From positions 43,975,222-44,039,221 of the forward strand of contig OX104117.1 of the NCBI GenBank assembly GCA_944474755.1: DNA of 64,000 bases. Direction: 5' to 3'. The translations under genes were made by a program, and so were the position numbers. Below, piece after piece: positions 24,238-36,206 of this stretch; the first letter of the stretch is position 1, and every line of letters starts with the position of its first letter. Origin of the DNA: Limnoperna fortunei. Its lineage: Eukaryota; Mollusca; Bivalvia; Mytilida; Modiolidae. The notes under the pieces were generated by a model. The model was not told where the DNA came from. It saw nothing but the letters and a program-made list of their open reading frames with translations, and searched no databases.

Positions 24238-24676
24238 TTCAACCGTTAGTCTCGATCATCCAGACGCTTAATTACATTTGTGCGTCTGGATTCAGCTCTA
24301 TATTAAACTCGTTATCATTACGCCCAAAACTGGGCGTAATTTTTGATTGGATGATATTTTTATTGTCTAAAAAATTACTTCCGTTTATATCAACAAGTGT
24401 ACAACAAATTGTACCAAAGTTTACATTTGAATATTTTTATAAAATATTACTTTATCAATTAATTAAACAAATATTATTGTTATGCATAATTAAGAGTGAA
24501 TCTTACTGTGACGTCATATTATAAGTATAGATATGTTTGCATGCTTTTCCTGGATTAAAAATAGGGCTCTAAAAATAGAATCATTGTTTGTCTCCACCTA
24601 TTGGTAGCGAAATTAAAATAAGGTGATCCCAGACGCTATTATATATGCGTCTGGGTGATCGAGACTATTCAACCGT
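24238..24676. mobile_element. 421-bp Mutator-like MITE, unit 3 copy
   Basis: As in units 1 and 2; duplicated with the unit rather than by fresh transposition, since its target duplications and flanks are the same. Confidence 0.85.
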
Positions 24677-25426
24677 AGGAAAATTGTCCACAGCCAAGGT
24701 AAAAGACATGCCATTATCGATCTGTTGGTTTCCGTCTTAAAGTTGGGAATTGTGGAGCCAATTACGCCGGCACTGGTGAAGTTTCCAATGGCTTAGCCCA
24801 GAGAGCTTACTAACATGCACCTAAGTGGAGCAAAGCGGAAGCCTTCTAGGTTAGGGTAAAGAGGGTTACAATACGAGAGTCTGGTCGCAAACCATAGTAG
24901 AAAACGTGTTTGGATAGTGTAGCGCTTCTTTATGATAAATACACTTTTTGCAGATTTAAAAAGTAGATGCATTCCCTATTTGCGGAATACAAGAGTTACT
25001 TCCCATTTCCAAGAGTTGTATTTCATAACAGCAGGTATCTAGTATTAAACTGATAGGGAAAAAATCACGTTTTTATTTTTTTAATAATGTCTGTGGACTG
25101 ACTCTTTTAGTACAACTAAAAAAACTGCAGAATTATTTTGCATATCATAATAAATTTTATCGGATACTTTGCTGTATGTGAATAAAAAAAATATTGAAAA
25201 ACTACTTTTTACCCACAATAGTTACTATAAAGTACCTGCTCTAAAGAACAGATAACTCTTAATATGGGAGATAAATCTTGTTTACCGCAAGTAGGGAGTT
25301 GTAGATGATCAAATTCTCTGTGTCTATCCAATTATTCATACTTTTCCGTGATAGTCAAAATTTAGTTCTCATTGGTCCATTCCAATTCTTTGATTGATCT
25401 ATTGTTTGTTAACTTGTTCCAATATA

Positions 25427-28418
25427 GCTGATATACTGCCCACTGGATGTTGATAGCTTGTCCTAATAAACTTGATAAACTGCCTTCTGGATCTTAATAA
25501 CTGGTCCTGAATATAGCTGATATACTGCTCACTGGATGTTGATAGCTTGTCCTAATAAACTTGATATACTGCCCTCTGGATGTTAATAACTGGCCCTGAA
25601 TATAGCTGATATACTGCCCACTGGATGTTGATAGCTTGTCCTAATAAACTTGATATACTGCCCACTGGATGTTAATAACTGGTCCTGAATATAGCTGATA
25701 TACTGCCCACTGGATGTTAATAACTGGTCCTGAATATAGCTGATATACTGCCCACTGGATGTTAATAACTGGTCCTAATATAGCTGATATACTGCCCACT
25801 GGATGTTGATAGCTTGTCCTAATAAACTTGATATACTGCCCACTGGATGTTAATAACTGGTCCTGAATATAGCTGATATACTGCCCACTGGATGTTGATA
25901 GCTTGTCCTAATAAACTTGATACACTGCCCACTGGATGTTAATAACTGGTCCTAATATGGCTGATATACTGCCCACATAATGTTGATAGCTTGTCCTAAT
26001 AAACTTGATATACTGCCCACTGGATGTTAATAACTGGTCCTGAATATAGCTGATATACTGCCCACTGGATGTTGATAGCTTGTCCTAATAAACTTGATAT
26101 ACTGCCCACTGGATGTTAATAGCTTGTCCTAATAAACTTGATATACTGCCCACTGGATGTTAATAGTTGGTCATGAATATAGCTGATTTACTGCCCACTG
26201 GATGTTAATAGCTTGTCCTAATAAACTTGATATACTGCCCACTGGATGTTAATAGTTGGTCATGAATATAGCTGATTTACTGCCCACTGGATGTTAATAG
26301 CTTGTCCTAATAAACTTGATATACTGCCCTCTTTATGTTAATAACTGGCCCTGAATATAGCTGATATACTGCCCACTGGATGTTGATAGCTTGTCCTAAT
26401 AAACTTGATATACTGCCCACTGGATGTTAATAACTGGTCCTGAATATAGCTGATATACTGCCCACTGGATGTTAATAACTGGTCCTGAATATAACTGATA
26501 TACTGCCCACTGGATGTTAATAACTGGTCCTAATATAGCTGATATACTGCCCACTGGATGTTGATAGCTTGTCCTAATAAACTTGATATACTGCCCACTG
26601 GATGTTAATAACTGGTCCTGAATATAGCTGATATACTGCCCACTGGATGTTGATAGCTTGTCCTAATAAACTTGATACACTGCCCACTGGATGTTAATAA
26701 CTGGTCCTAATATGGCTGATATACTGCCCACATAATGTTGATAGCTTGTCCTAATAAACTTGATATACTGCCCACTGGATGTTAATAACTGGTCCTGAAT
26801 ATAGATGATATACTGCCCACTGGATGTTGATAGCTTGTCCTAATAAACTTGATATACTGCCCACTGGATGTTAATAGCTTGTCCTAATAAACTTGATATA
26901 CTGCCCACTGGATGTTAATAGTTGGTCATGAATATAGCTGATTTACTGCCCACTGGATGTTAATAGCTTGTCCTAATAAACTTGATATACTGCCCACTGG
27001 ATGTTAATAGTTGGTCATGAATATAGCCGATTTACTGCCCACTGGATGTTAATAACTGGTCCTGAATATAACTGATATACTGCCCACTGGATGTTAATAA
27101 CTGGTCCTAATATAGATGATATACTGCCCACATGATGTTGATAGCTTGTCCTAATAAACTTGATATACTGCCAACTGTATGTTAATAACTGGTCCTGAAT
27201 ATAGCTGATATACTGCCCATTGGATGTTAATAACTGGTCCTAATATAGCTGATATACTGCCCACTGGATGTTAATAGCTTGTCCTAATATAGCTGATATA
27301 CTGCCCACTGGATGTTAATAACTGGTCCTGAATATAGCTTATATACTGCCCACTGGATGTTAATAACTGGTCCTAATATAGCTGATATACTGCCCACTGG
27401 ATGTTAATAGTTGGTCATGAATATAGCTGATTTACTGCCCACTGGATGTTAATAACTGGTCCTAATATAGCTGATATACTGCCCATGCACTGGATGTTAA
27501 TAACTGGTCCTAATAGACTTGATTTACTGCCCACTGGATGTTAATAACTGGTCCTAATAGACTTGATTTACTGCCCACTGGATGTTAATAACTGGTCCTA
27601 ATATAGCTGATATACTGCCCACTGGGTGTTAAAAACTGATCCTAATATAGCTGATATACTGCCCACTGGATGTTTATAACTGGTCCTGAATATGGCTAAT
27701 ATATTATATATATGCCCACTGGATGTTAATAACTGGCCCTGAATATAGCTGATATAATGCCCACTGAATGTTAAGCAATCATTCAGTCAATCAATTAATT
27801 ACCCATTACACGTTTCCATATAACTGATATACTGCCCACATGATGTTGATAGCTTGTCCTAATAAACTTGATATACTGCCCACTGGATGTTAATAGTTGG
27901 TCAGGAATATAGCTGATTTTCTGCCCACTGGATGTTAATAGCTTGTCCTAATAAACTTGATATACTGCCCACTGGATGTTAACAGTTGGTCATGAATATA
28001 GCTGATTTACTGCCCACTGGATGTTAATAACTGGTCCTAATATAGCTGATATACTGCCCACATGATGTTGATAGCTTGTCCTAATAAACTTGATATACAG
28101 CCCACTGGATGTTAATAACTGGTCCTGAATATAGCTGATATACTGCCCACTGGATGTTAATAACTGGTCCTAATATAGCTGATATACTGCCCACTGGATG
28201 TTAATAACTGGTCCTAATAGACTTGATTTACTGCCCACTGGATGTTAATAACTGGTCCTAATATAGCTGATATACTGCCCACTGGGTGCTAAAAACTGAT
28301 CCTAATATAGCTGACATACTGCCCACTGGATGTTTATAACTGGTCCTGAATATGGCTAATATATTATATATATGCCCACTGGATGTTAATAACTGGCCCT
28401 GAATATAGCTGATATATT
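25427..28418. repeat. 44/45-bp minisatellite, expanded array 3
   Basis: About 3 kb of the same monomer family. The first part repeats array 2. After about 27,050 the monomers become more diverse (ACATGATGTTGATAGC, CCACTGGGTGTTAAAAAC, ATATTATATATATGCCC). A block at about 27,600-27,760 recurs at about 28,255-28,410. At 27,758-27,825 a piece of the right flank (TTAAGCAATCATTCAGTCAA...) is embedded inside, marking an earlier end of the array. Confidence 0.93.
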
Positions 28419-28976
28419 CTGTTTAAGTAATGTATCTAGTGAATCCCTACAATTTGATTGGTTAATCAAGACGGGGATGTCATACCGTATTCCCTGTGAA
28501 ACTCCGAGGATATTGAAACCAGTTTCAAAATGGCGTCTATTTATTGAATAATTTATTTGTTTTACATAATATAAATAGTTAAACATAATATAAAGATATC
28601 AAATGTCGATTTTAAATACATGCATTTTACGGAATTTATCATCTCCTTGAAATTAACAAGGGAGATAACCGATAACTTGAAGTCTTCAAAATGGCAAACA
28701 TACGCATTTGCATCGCACTTCGAAAGTGAAATTTATCATTAAAAGTTTAGCTGGGAATAAAAAGTCGTAAAAAAATAAAGGGTTATAAAATTTAAAATGC
28801 CATAAAAAGTTTCGTTGGAAGCTTTTGTGTTGAATGGTAGGTTCTCCGATAGTCGGGTGGTCCAAACTAAAGCATGAGAAATGTCTAATCTAATTATATA
28901 CTCTAGAATATAAGTACAAGAAGACTTCAACAGAATATAATTGTTATTCGGGCTTCACAGGATCCCGAATAACATA
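28419..28976. mobile_element. About 555-bp insertion at the edge of the minisatellite, ending in a hairpin
   Basis: Elsewhere a final monomer reads GATATAATGCCCACT and then TTAAGCAATC (27,750). Here GATAT and AATGCCCACT are separated by unrelated sequence. The right end carries a perfect 11-bp hairpin, TGTTATTCGGG (28,942-28,952) and CCCGAATAACA (28,964-28,974). It includes AACAAGGGAGATAACC and two CAAAATGGC motifs. No long inverted ends or clear target duplication are seen. A terminal hairpin is reminiscent of Helitron/Helentron ends, but the diagnostic CTRR end is absent. Two short minus-strand open frames inside are not recognisable. Confidence 0.5.
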
Positions 28977-28982
28977 TAATAA

Positions 28983-29280
28983 TGCCCACTGGATGTTAAG
29001 CAATCATTCAGTCAATCAATTAATCACCCATTACACGTTTCCATATACATGATATAATCACCAATTACAAACAGTACATTTATAACTATGGAAAACTTAT
29101 TTAGCTCCCTGTCCAGTATTGACAATTTTCCTCCTGCAGGTCATGGTTTGTACCGGTTACTCCGGCTTCATCCCAAATAAAACTGAACGCTATAATACAG
29201 CCGAAAACAAGTATTTTAATTCCTCCTTTTTTCTTTCTTAACCTTTCAATTTCAAGGTCAATTAACAGATTAATGCCACT
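28983..29280. repeat. Right flank of minisatellite cassette
   Basis: GTTAAGCAATCATTCAGTCA, CCCATTACACGTTTCC, GGAAAACTTATTTAGCTCCC and CCTCCTGCAGGTCATGG match 63,668-63,927 closely, again directly after the minisatellite. A shorter piece lies at 27,765-27,825. Confidence 0.85.
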
Positions 29281-30254
29281 ATTGACTGATTACCGTAATT
29301 CAAAGTACGATATAGGTATTTATCATATGTTCGATCTCTTCTTATTATCTCTTAATGATATATAATTGTTTTCGGGTAAATTGAGCAAAAAGGTAAAAAC
29401 CATACTCTACAATATAGTTCATGTTGTAAGTGATAAAATGGCAAATTTAATATTAAAGAAAACATTTCAATTACAGTTTTTCGTATTTGTAAAATCCTTC
29501 AAGCTTTAAAATACGTTTTTTTTGTCCTGATCTAATAAAAGGAAGTAAGAATGGACATAATTGCATATTAATGCGCGCTTTACAAGTATCTCGGTAATAT
29601 GAACTAATAATGTACTAAAACTTGCAAATTTACCAACGTTAACAGGATATATTGAAAGCTATAGGAGTTCCATTAATAAATCTGATGTACCCCTGTATTT
29701 TGGAACCAAAATTATGTGTTAATTATGTTGAATTATTTGTTTTCTCATTAACAAGAATGTAACTTTTGGCAGGTTTATATATTCCATGATCAAATAATGC
29801 AGTTTATATGTTTTGTCGCATATATATCAAACCGTAAACTGCATTATACATTATATGCATTTGGTGTATTGCCTGGTCTATATCATACACACAGTTAATT
29901 ACATTTCGTTGTTTTCTTTCATCCATCATTACAGAGTCTTGTAAATTAATCACGTCAGAACATATCCCAATGCCAAAATGACAAACCATGTGCCGAAAAA
30001 CATTTTAGTATATTAATCAGTACTACACGTTTTTATTGAAATATTTATAACGGGGTATAGCGTTTCCGTCCAACGAAGGACATTCAGTTAATTGTCGTTA
30101 TACAACTCAATAAGGGAATATGGGTTAAGTGTTTTAAAATTAAACGTAGAAATATGCGAAAGAGCAAATAAAACATTGATATTGAGAGCATATGTGTTTA
30201 TTTAATACCAAATAAGCATATTGTCAGTTATAGCACGGTTACATATTAATCAAA

Positions 30255-30345
30255 TAAGGACTTTTTACGAGGTCAATACGTATTTATATGGACCGTGGAG
30301 GAAAATATTGACCGAGGACGAAGTAAAAAGTCCTTAATTGTTATA
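30255..30345. repeat. Nested hairpin
   Basis: AAGGACTTTTTAC (30,258-30,270) pairs with GTAAAAAGTCCTT (30,325-30,337). Inside it GGTCAATA pairs with TATTGACC. Both stems are perfect, with an asymmetric bulge. A further copy of GGTCAATATTAA lies at 30,875. It is probably a small DNA element or its end. Confidence 0.7.
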
Positions 30346-30735
30346 TTACATATGAATTTTTCTCTATTTATTTAAATTTAGAATAATAAATTGCATCATA
30401 CAATATTGACTCATTGATAGTAATTATAGAAGCATTCGAACAATCCGGATCTATTTTTAGAAACAAGCCTTAAATATGCTTTATAAATAGTAACATGCCT
30501 TAAATATGCTTTAAAAATAGAACAATCCGGATCTATTTTTAGAAACAAGCCTTAAATATGCTTTATAAATAGTAACATGCCTTAAATATGCTTTAAAAAT
30601 AGTAACAAGCCTTAAATATGCTTTAGAAATAGAATATATACACAGAATATTTTGGGGGGACATTGTCTACACGAACCAATCAAAATTAGGACTTAACACA
30701 CCATATGTAATATAATAATTTAAGGACCTTTTCCT
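30325..30735. repeat. Inverted-repeat-bounded segment
   Basis: AAGTCCTTAATTGTTATATT, then ACATATG (about 30,330-30,356), is inverted as CATATGTAATATAATAATTT, AAGGACCTT (30,701-30,730), roughly 26 bp with a few mismatches. It encloses the tandem repeats at 30,438-30,635 and may be a MITE that captured or grew an internal repeat. Confidence 0.5.
30438..30635. repeat. Nested short tandem repeat
   Basis: An 82-bp block starting GAACAATCCGGATCTATTTT occurs at 30,438 and 30,520. Within it CCTTAAATATGCTTTA recurs about five times with variable spacers. Confidence 0.85.
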
Positions 30736-30888
30736 ATTCCATATATGCGCTAACGAATTTGATTTTTGTGGTGCTAGCATATTAAAGGGGCGCGATGTTT
30801 TAAATAGAATGTCAATAAAAGATATCAAGGTTATAAAATTATCTACGTCAGACGTAAATTTCGTATAAGGGACCGGTCAATATTAACT

Positions 30889-30903
30889 GGGGGGGGGGGG
30901 GGG
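30889..30903. repeat. G15 homopolymer
   Basis: Fifteen consecutive G before CCGGTGC; length is likely unreliable in any assembly. Confidence 0.9.
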
Positions 30904-31205
30904 CCGGTGCATTTCAAATTATCAGGTATGTCCTATCTGATCCTATCTACATAAATATAAAATATGCAAAAAGTTGCTGTCCTACATTAGATGTGTTATA
31001 AAGAAAAGTTGGTATCCTATCTAGTAAATAATTTTATGGTTACAATTCAGTATTTCTTATGTTTGTTAAACACAAATTGTGCATGCGAGTATTACAGTAT
31101 ATTGCTTTTGATCCAAAACGTCAGAGAAAAAAATGTTTTTTCATTGATGATATTGTTATGAAAAAACTGGCTGTCCTTTCAGTGCTGAAAATAATAAAAT
31201 TGTGA

Positions 31206-31720
31206 GTCTCATATGATTGATTGATTGATTAATGGTGTTTAACGCCCGAGCAGCAATATTTCAGCTATATTCAGGCGATGAACATGAAATGGATGATAAA
31301 ATGAACATGAAATGATGATGAATGAAAATGGGATGGGACACAAAGAAAAATAGGGGTAACGGATTTTAGATTGCCACTGGCAAATGGGAGGATGGATAGG
31401 GTCGGGCAATTTAGCCTCCTGTAGCGGGATCGAAATCCCTACTCATAGCGAATACTACAGCAGCGTTCTTTAACGTGCGAGGAACGTGGCATTTTTCCCA
31501 ACACGGTGCACTAATATGGTTTGCGGTCAGGTTTTCCGTATTATGGCCTGACAACCCCAGCTTGCCAGGGGTACCCCATTCAACCACCTGGGGCACACAT
31601 CCCAGTCGGTCTTTAGGCAAACCGACCTGACACGCCGGTCAGGGTACTGGGCGCTATTTAGTCGCCTTTTACGACAAGCTAGCGCTACTGCGGTCTATTC
31701 TTTTAGCCACCCGAACTGGG
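31206..31720 (-). mobile_element. Molluscan interspersed element sharing the SINE tail
   Basis: The left end has (TTGA)n, then GGTGTTTAACGCC and AGCAATATTTCAGCTAT, the same 3' tail as the tRNA-derived SINEs here. The body differs: TGTAGCGGGATCGAAATCCC, ACGTGGCATTTTTCCCAACA, CCCAGCTTGCCAGGGGTACC and TTTAGTCGCCTTTTACGACA. On the minus strand it would start near 31,720 and end with the TCAA-type tail at 31,206. A shared tail suggests use of the same LINE machinery. The 69-codon minus-strand open frame at 31,411-31,620 is not supported as a gene. Confidence 0.65.
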
Positions 31721-31849
31721 TAATATGATATGCCAGCATAAAATAGTATGTGTCCTGTTGAATTTGGCACCGGTCTAACCACCCCAATAAATATTGAGAT
31801 ATTGAGAACTTTAAAACCAAACTTCCGCAAAATAGTAACATGATCCGCC

Positions 31850-32345
31850 TCAATTTTTATTTTTGGATTATTTTACTATCTATAGGGTAAGCCTAGTATT
31901 TTTATTAATGCATTCTATTCTTGACATAATAAAATGTATAAACTTGAGTTTCTTTTATTAATTAGTTATTTAATTCTGGGACTAGTATGATTTATAGGTT
32001 CCTGTTTAATTTGATAAGAAAAAGGCATTTAAAAATTTTGTTGTTATATTACGTAATGTATTTCATCGCTTCAATTGTATTTCTTGGATCATTTCGTGAT
32101 TTATATGTCAAGCTTCGTAATTTTTTATGCATTCTTATTTTAACATGATAAAGTGTAAATTTTTCGGTTTCTTTTATTAGTTACTTAGATAATTTGACAA
32201 TAAAAGTGCATGTTTAGATTTTGTTTAACGCGCTTGTGACCACTCATCCAGAAATCTTATTTCTGGATTATTTCATAATTTATAAGGTAGAAAATGGAAC
32301 TTTTACGCAGAAAATTAGTCATCTTGAACAATAAATTTAAATTTC
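31850..32345. repeat. About 200-bp diverged tandem repeats inside inverted-repeat arm 1
   Basis: Three degenerate copies begin at about 31,860, 32,085 and 32,268, each with TTGGATTATTT / TTGGATCATTTC / CTGGATTATTTCAT, then a TTTATA.GGTA-like stretch, then TTATTAATGCATTC or TTATGCATTC and GTTTCTTTTATTA. The opposite arm shows about four copies in reverse (near 61,590, 61,360, 61,250 and 60,985). Confidence 0.55.
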
Positions 32346-33248
32346 CCTGTGTTTTGTTTATTGACGGTTTCGAAATCCCAAACTCTCGTGAACGATTCGT
32401 GTGTGGTAGTGGTGGTTTCAGGGAGGGGGCAGAGATATTTCTGTGATGTAATTGTATATTAGATGTGCCTTGTTTATTTGCTAATTAATTATTTATTACC
32501 CGACACTGAACTTTGATGAAAGGTAAAAATGAAAGACCAATCAGACTCGCATAATAAGCCGCTAAAATGGCTAAGTTAGATTATGATTTTGATATATATT
32601 GTATTTAGCCTGTTGTTTTGTTTGTTTGTTTGTTACTTTCTCTGTACCAATTGTATTATTGGCTGTGTGAGAAGAAACTATATATACAAAATTAGATTTT
32701 CAAACAGGCATGTTATTTAAAAAAAATTGATGTCTGAATCAGTGAAAAATGTGGTAGAAATTATTAGGAAAAAGAAATTTCTCAATAATAAAAAAGCACA
32801 AAAGATATAGATTTTTATTTAATTCAAGATTTAAAAATTTTGATGTTAAGATATTTTAACGAAGCAAGTTATATATATAATAATACAACAGAAAAAAATT
32901 CAGTTACGTTCGAATAAAGGTCATCAACAGTTTATATTGTTGAAAATAATTGTAGAAGTTTATAATCTCATCAATTGTTTTGCAAAATAAGACTCTTCTT
33001 CTAATTGTTTTTTTATATTTTAAATTCTGAAAATTTTATAAAGTTCTTAGCAATGTTTATGCACATGAATGCTAGTTTGACGTTTGAAATACATTTAATT
33101 GAAAATCTTTTGAAACAATTTTAATTACAGTAAAATTAAATCAATAAAAATTGTAACTTGTCGGTATGTTTTCTTTGATTTTCCGAGGACGCGATAACTG
33201 CCGATCTTACATTCACATTTCCCCCCACAGAACCATTTGACTATGGTC

Positions 33249-35064
33249 AATGTATTTTCATAACTCAAATCATTGCATTGTATCACACGTGGGGTTATAA
33301 CTAATTTCAGGTACGGTTTACTGAGCTATTGCGCGATAATATAGTTCGATGTTTGCATTCACCGAAGTAAGTACTTTCTATCTGTAATATTGTTTTGATT
33401 ATTTTTCAGGTGAAAAACAGTATGTTTTGTATTGCGAAATGTAATAATTTTGTTCTTTGCATTTGAATAAAAATATAATTCTGTTCATATATTCTTACGC
33501 GATCAAGCTGGCTAGGTGAACGATCATATTGTTGTATTCATTACATTATGTGCACGTGATTATGTGTCATAACCATTTATTGTAAATGTGTTGAACAAAT
33601 AAACATTTCGTACTATTTCGCACTATTATCATAAATGCACATTAAATCTGCTCTCATCTGAATTTATTTATATAATTAACGCATTGTAAATATGTCCAAT
33701 ATTATATCATAAATGATATAAATGTATGTTCAACAATAATGAACTTCTTGCTACTGTTTTAATGGTGTATTAAACAATTTTCGTGATGTAAACAGTTAAT
33801 ATTCCATGGCTGCCTGTGCTGCTGCAGCTGATCATCATGATGTCCTAACAGTAAACACGATTTACACATGTACATCTTTGCAAAATAAAATAATACATAA
33901 ATCAATGTATTCAGAATTTCGAATATTTTTAAAACAAATGAAAGCCAGTCCTTTATCCCAATTCGGATTGCAGATTTAACAAACGGTACAAATGTCAATA
34001 ATTTGGGACAAAGATGGCGTTGATGAGGTCTCATTCCATCGTAAATGTTGCATTTTAAAGAAAAACATGTCGTCAAACTTTCAAGTCGAATATTTATTCA
34101 GTGAACACTGAAAGTCTCAATAAATTATTTCTTGTACAGAAAATGTATCAATGTCGATGTTTTGGAGACGGAAGGTTCACCCAATCTTGACATTTGAGTT
34201 TTGACCTTGCATACATTACTTTTAATAGTTGTGTACAGTACTGCTCAAATTTACCATGTCGCTTTCTTACATCAAGTACTTTTGAGTTTATAAATAATCA
34301 TTAAACACACCCGGAAAATATTCTTTGGATGATTTTTCTTATTAATAAATTGTTGTATTGTATGAAGACAGAAATATAGTCTCGATAAAAGTTGTTATTT
34401 GTTACAAAATATGTGGCCTTGATTGCATGTCGCCAAAAACCTATTAATGTATGTAACAAAACTCCTGAACATAACTGAAATACTGCTCGCTGGACATCAA
34501 GCAAACATCCATCCAAACAATCAATCTATTTTCTCTATAAAGCATGACCAATACACGTTTATTGACGTTCTTTTATTGGTTTTAGATCAAGTTGAATCCA
34601 ATTATCATCATAACAAATGCTTATCTATGTTTCATTTAAATTGTTGTCAGCAACGAATAAAACAGCGAAATTTATTGTCTCACGTTCAAGAAATTAAGGT
34701 CCGTAACACCTTTGTGAGCGCTGAAACACTAAAGACATTTAAATAATGTGTCATAACTGCTAAAATACATTGAAAAGCACTTCAGAACATCATTAATATA
34801 TTACTTATATTTAGCACATAAAGGCAAAATAATTTAAAATGCAGTGCATTTATTGTACGTAACATATAATGTACGTAATGTTAATGTATGTAACGGTAAT
34901 TTACGTTACATTACATGTGATGTTATATATTATTTTCCATTACACTATTTATTGTAGATGAGTTTGAGCCAATAAAATTATTTATATTTGTATTTGTATT
35001 GTATTAATCTCTCATATTACAATACAAAATGGGTTCCTGGTTTAATCCTCCATTTACTTTAATT
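33249..35064. repeat. Second copy of the ASTE1 5' flank
   Basis: Collinear with 5,047-6,866. It has an extra stretch of about 90 bp at 33,534-33,626. At 35,060-35,066 TTTACTTTAATTG, matching 6,855-6,866, passes directly into CCCGCAGTGAGACTC, matching 10,528 inside a SINE downstream of ASTE1. Everything between, including the entire nuclease gene, is missing. Confidence 0.85.
34080..34985. other. Part of copy B with no match in the 5' flank; nothing recognised
   Basis: No repeat partner was found. Overlapping short open frames on both strands (34,301-34,516 and 34,423-34,746) have no family resemblance. ACGTAA/TTACGT motifs cluster at 34,857-34,915. Confidence 0.35.
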
Positions 35065-35158
35065 GCCCGCAGTGAGACTCGAACCCGCAACCTCAGTGTT
35101 GACAGACCCACCTGATCAATAGAAGAGGAACTACCTTAGCCACTCGGCCATCGAGGCC
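35065..35158 (-). mobile_element. SINE head cut by the gene-loss junction
   Basis: Only the tRNA-like head remains (complement of CGAACCCGCAACCTCAGTGT ... GCCACTCGGCCATCGAGGCC). Box B is better preserved here than in the tandem units. Confidence 0.8.
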
Positions 35159-36206
35159 TCTTATTCTATTTTACAACTGATAATAAAATCTTATGCTAAG
35201 CAGGATAAGGGTAGCCAGTATCGGGCCTACAGTATTTGATTTTGGTATCTTCTGTCTTTTGTTACCTCACACCGATTTGGACTGTACGGGTGTCAGGAGC
35301 TGGTATGTGCACACACGTCCGTAACACCTGATAATATCTCTTTGTTCATGTTGCGTCTTTGCGGCATGTTTTTGACTGTTTTCTGTTAGTCGTGGGTGTG
35401 CATTTTTACTGTTAAAGAAGAGAAATAACATTAACACATGAACTGACAAAGACTGAAAAACAGACGAGAAAAATTTGAATTTTATAATAATATAATAACT
35501 AATTAAGGCAAAGACGCGAAATCCTAGAAAACAAGGTAAAGGTTTTAATTATTTTCAATATATTGAAGAAAATATCAAAATATGCCCAGAAGTGAAATGT
35601 CTGTCATTTATTTTCAATTGTGTATCATTTTCCTAGTTTGTTTAAGAATCTGTCTGTGCTTATAGAGTTTCATACGATCTATAAAATCTATTTTGTTAAA
35701 ATATAAGCATATATTGTGTGTTGTGTATCTTGTCTTTTTTTGTCATTTAATTGTACACACTTTAGTGTTTGGTTGTAAATAAAAAAATTAACTGAATTTT
35801 AAGAATTTAATTGAACGGAAATATCTCCCTTGAAACAGAAAACCTTGTGTGCAGATAAAATTTGAAACTGTAAGAGATGTCTTGTTTCTTCGCTTGCTTC
35901 TTTGAATGATTTTTAACGTCACTTTCAATTTTTTCAGCAGACAACGGCCTCTTAATTATTTGCGTATAGGGGAAACTATTAACATTTTTTTGCTCTCACT
36001 TAGGCACCAAGTTTCTTTGAGTAATGAGAGACCCCTCATAACGACCGAAATAATTTCAGCTATATCGCATTAAATGTTCAGGGTGTCATGTCAAATAATT
36101 TTTTTCGCAAATTTAGAAACCCAGAAGAGTACTCAAGGAAACTCACAAACACCCATAAAATAGTCCAGAAATGGGCTTTTCACAATCAGCGGAAAAATAG
36201 CCAATC

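Larger units (their letters stand above)
20934..26611. repeat. 5,678-bp tandem duplication, unit 3
   Basis: Third copy: SINE 21,725-21,976, TIR element 22,435-22,790, SINE 23,556-23,776, MITE 24,247-24,667, left flank about 24,897-25,426. Its minisatellite does not end at 26,611 but runs on, so unit 3 is the distal, original right edge of the duplicated block. Confidence 0.9.
29316..33256 (+). repeat. Large inverted repeat, arm 1
   Basis: Reverse-complementary to 42,036-42,193 plus 60,056-61,882. Clear pairs: CATATGTTCGATCTCTTCTT (29,326) with its complement at about 61,860; CTGATCTAATAAAAGGA (29,526) with 61,668-61,684; TTTCTGGATTATTTCAT (32,262) with about 60,980; ATTCGAATAAAGGT (32,910) with 60,301-60,314; TAAGTTCTTAGCAATG-type sequence (33,043) with about 60,130; CATTGACC-type sequence (33,245) with 42,041. 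Arm 1 holds about 2.4 kb (roughly 29,600-32,030) absent from arm 2. Confidence 0.8.

Noticed and set aside
14071..28418. CRISPR-like alternation of conserved and variable segments in the minisatellite
   Set aside because: Monomers are contiguous 42-45-bp variants without unique spacers, in eukaryotic DNA with no cas genes.
31411..31620. 69-codon minus-strand open frame with GC-rich composition
   Set aside because: It lies wholly inside an interspersed element with the shared SINE tail and lacks known domains.
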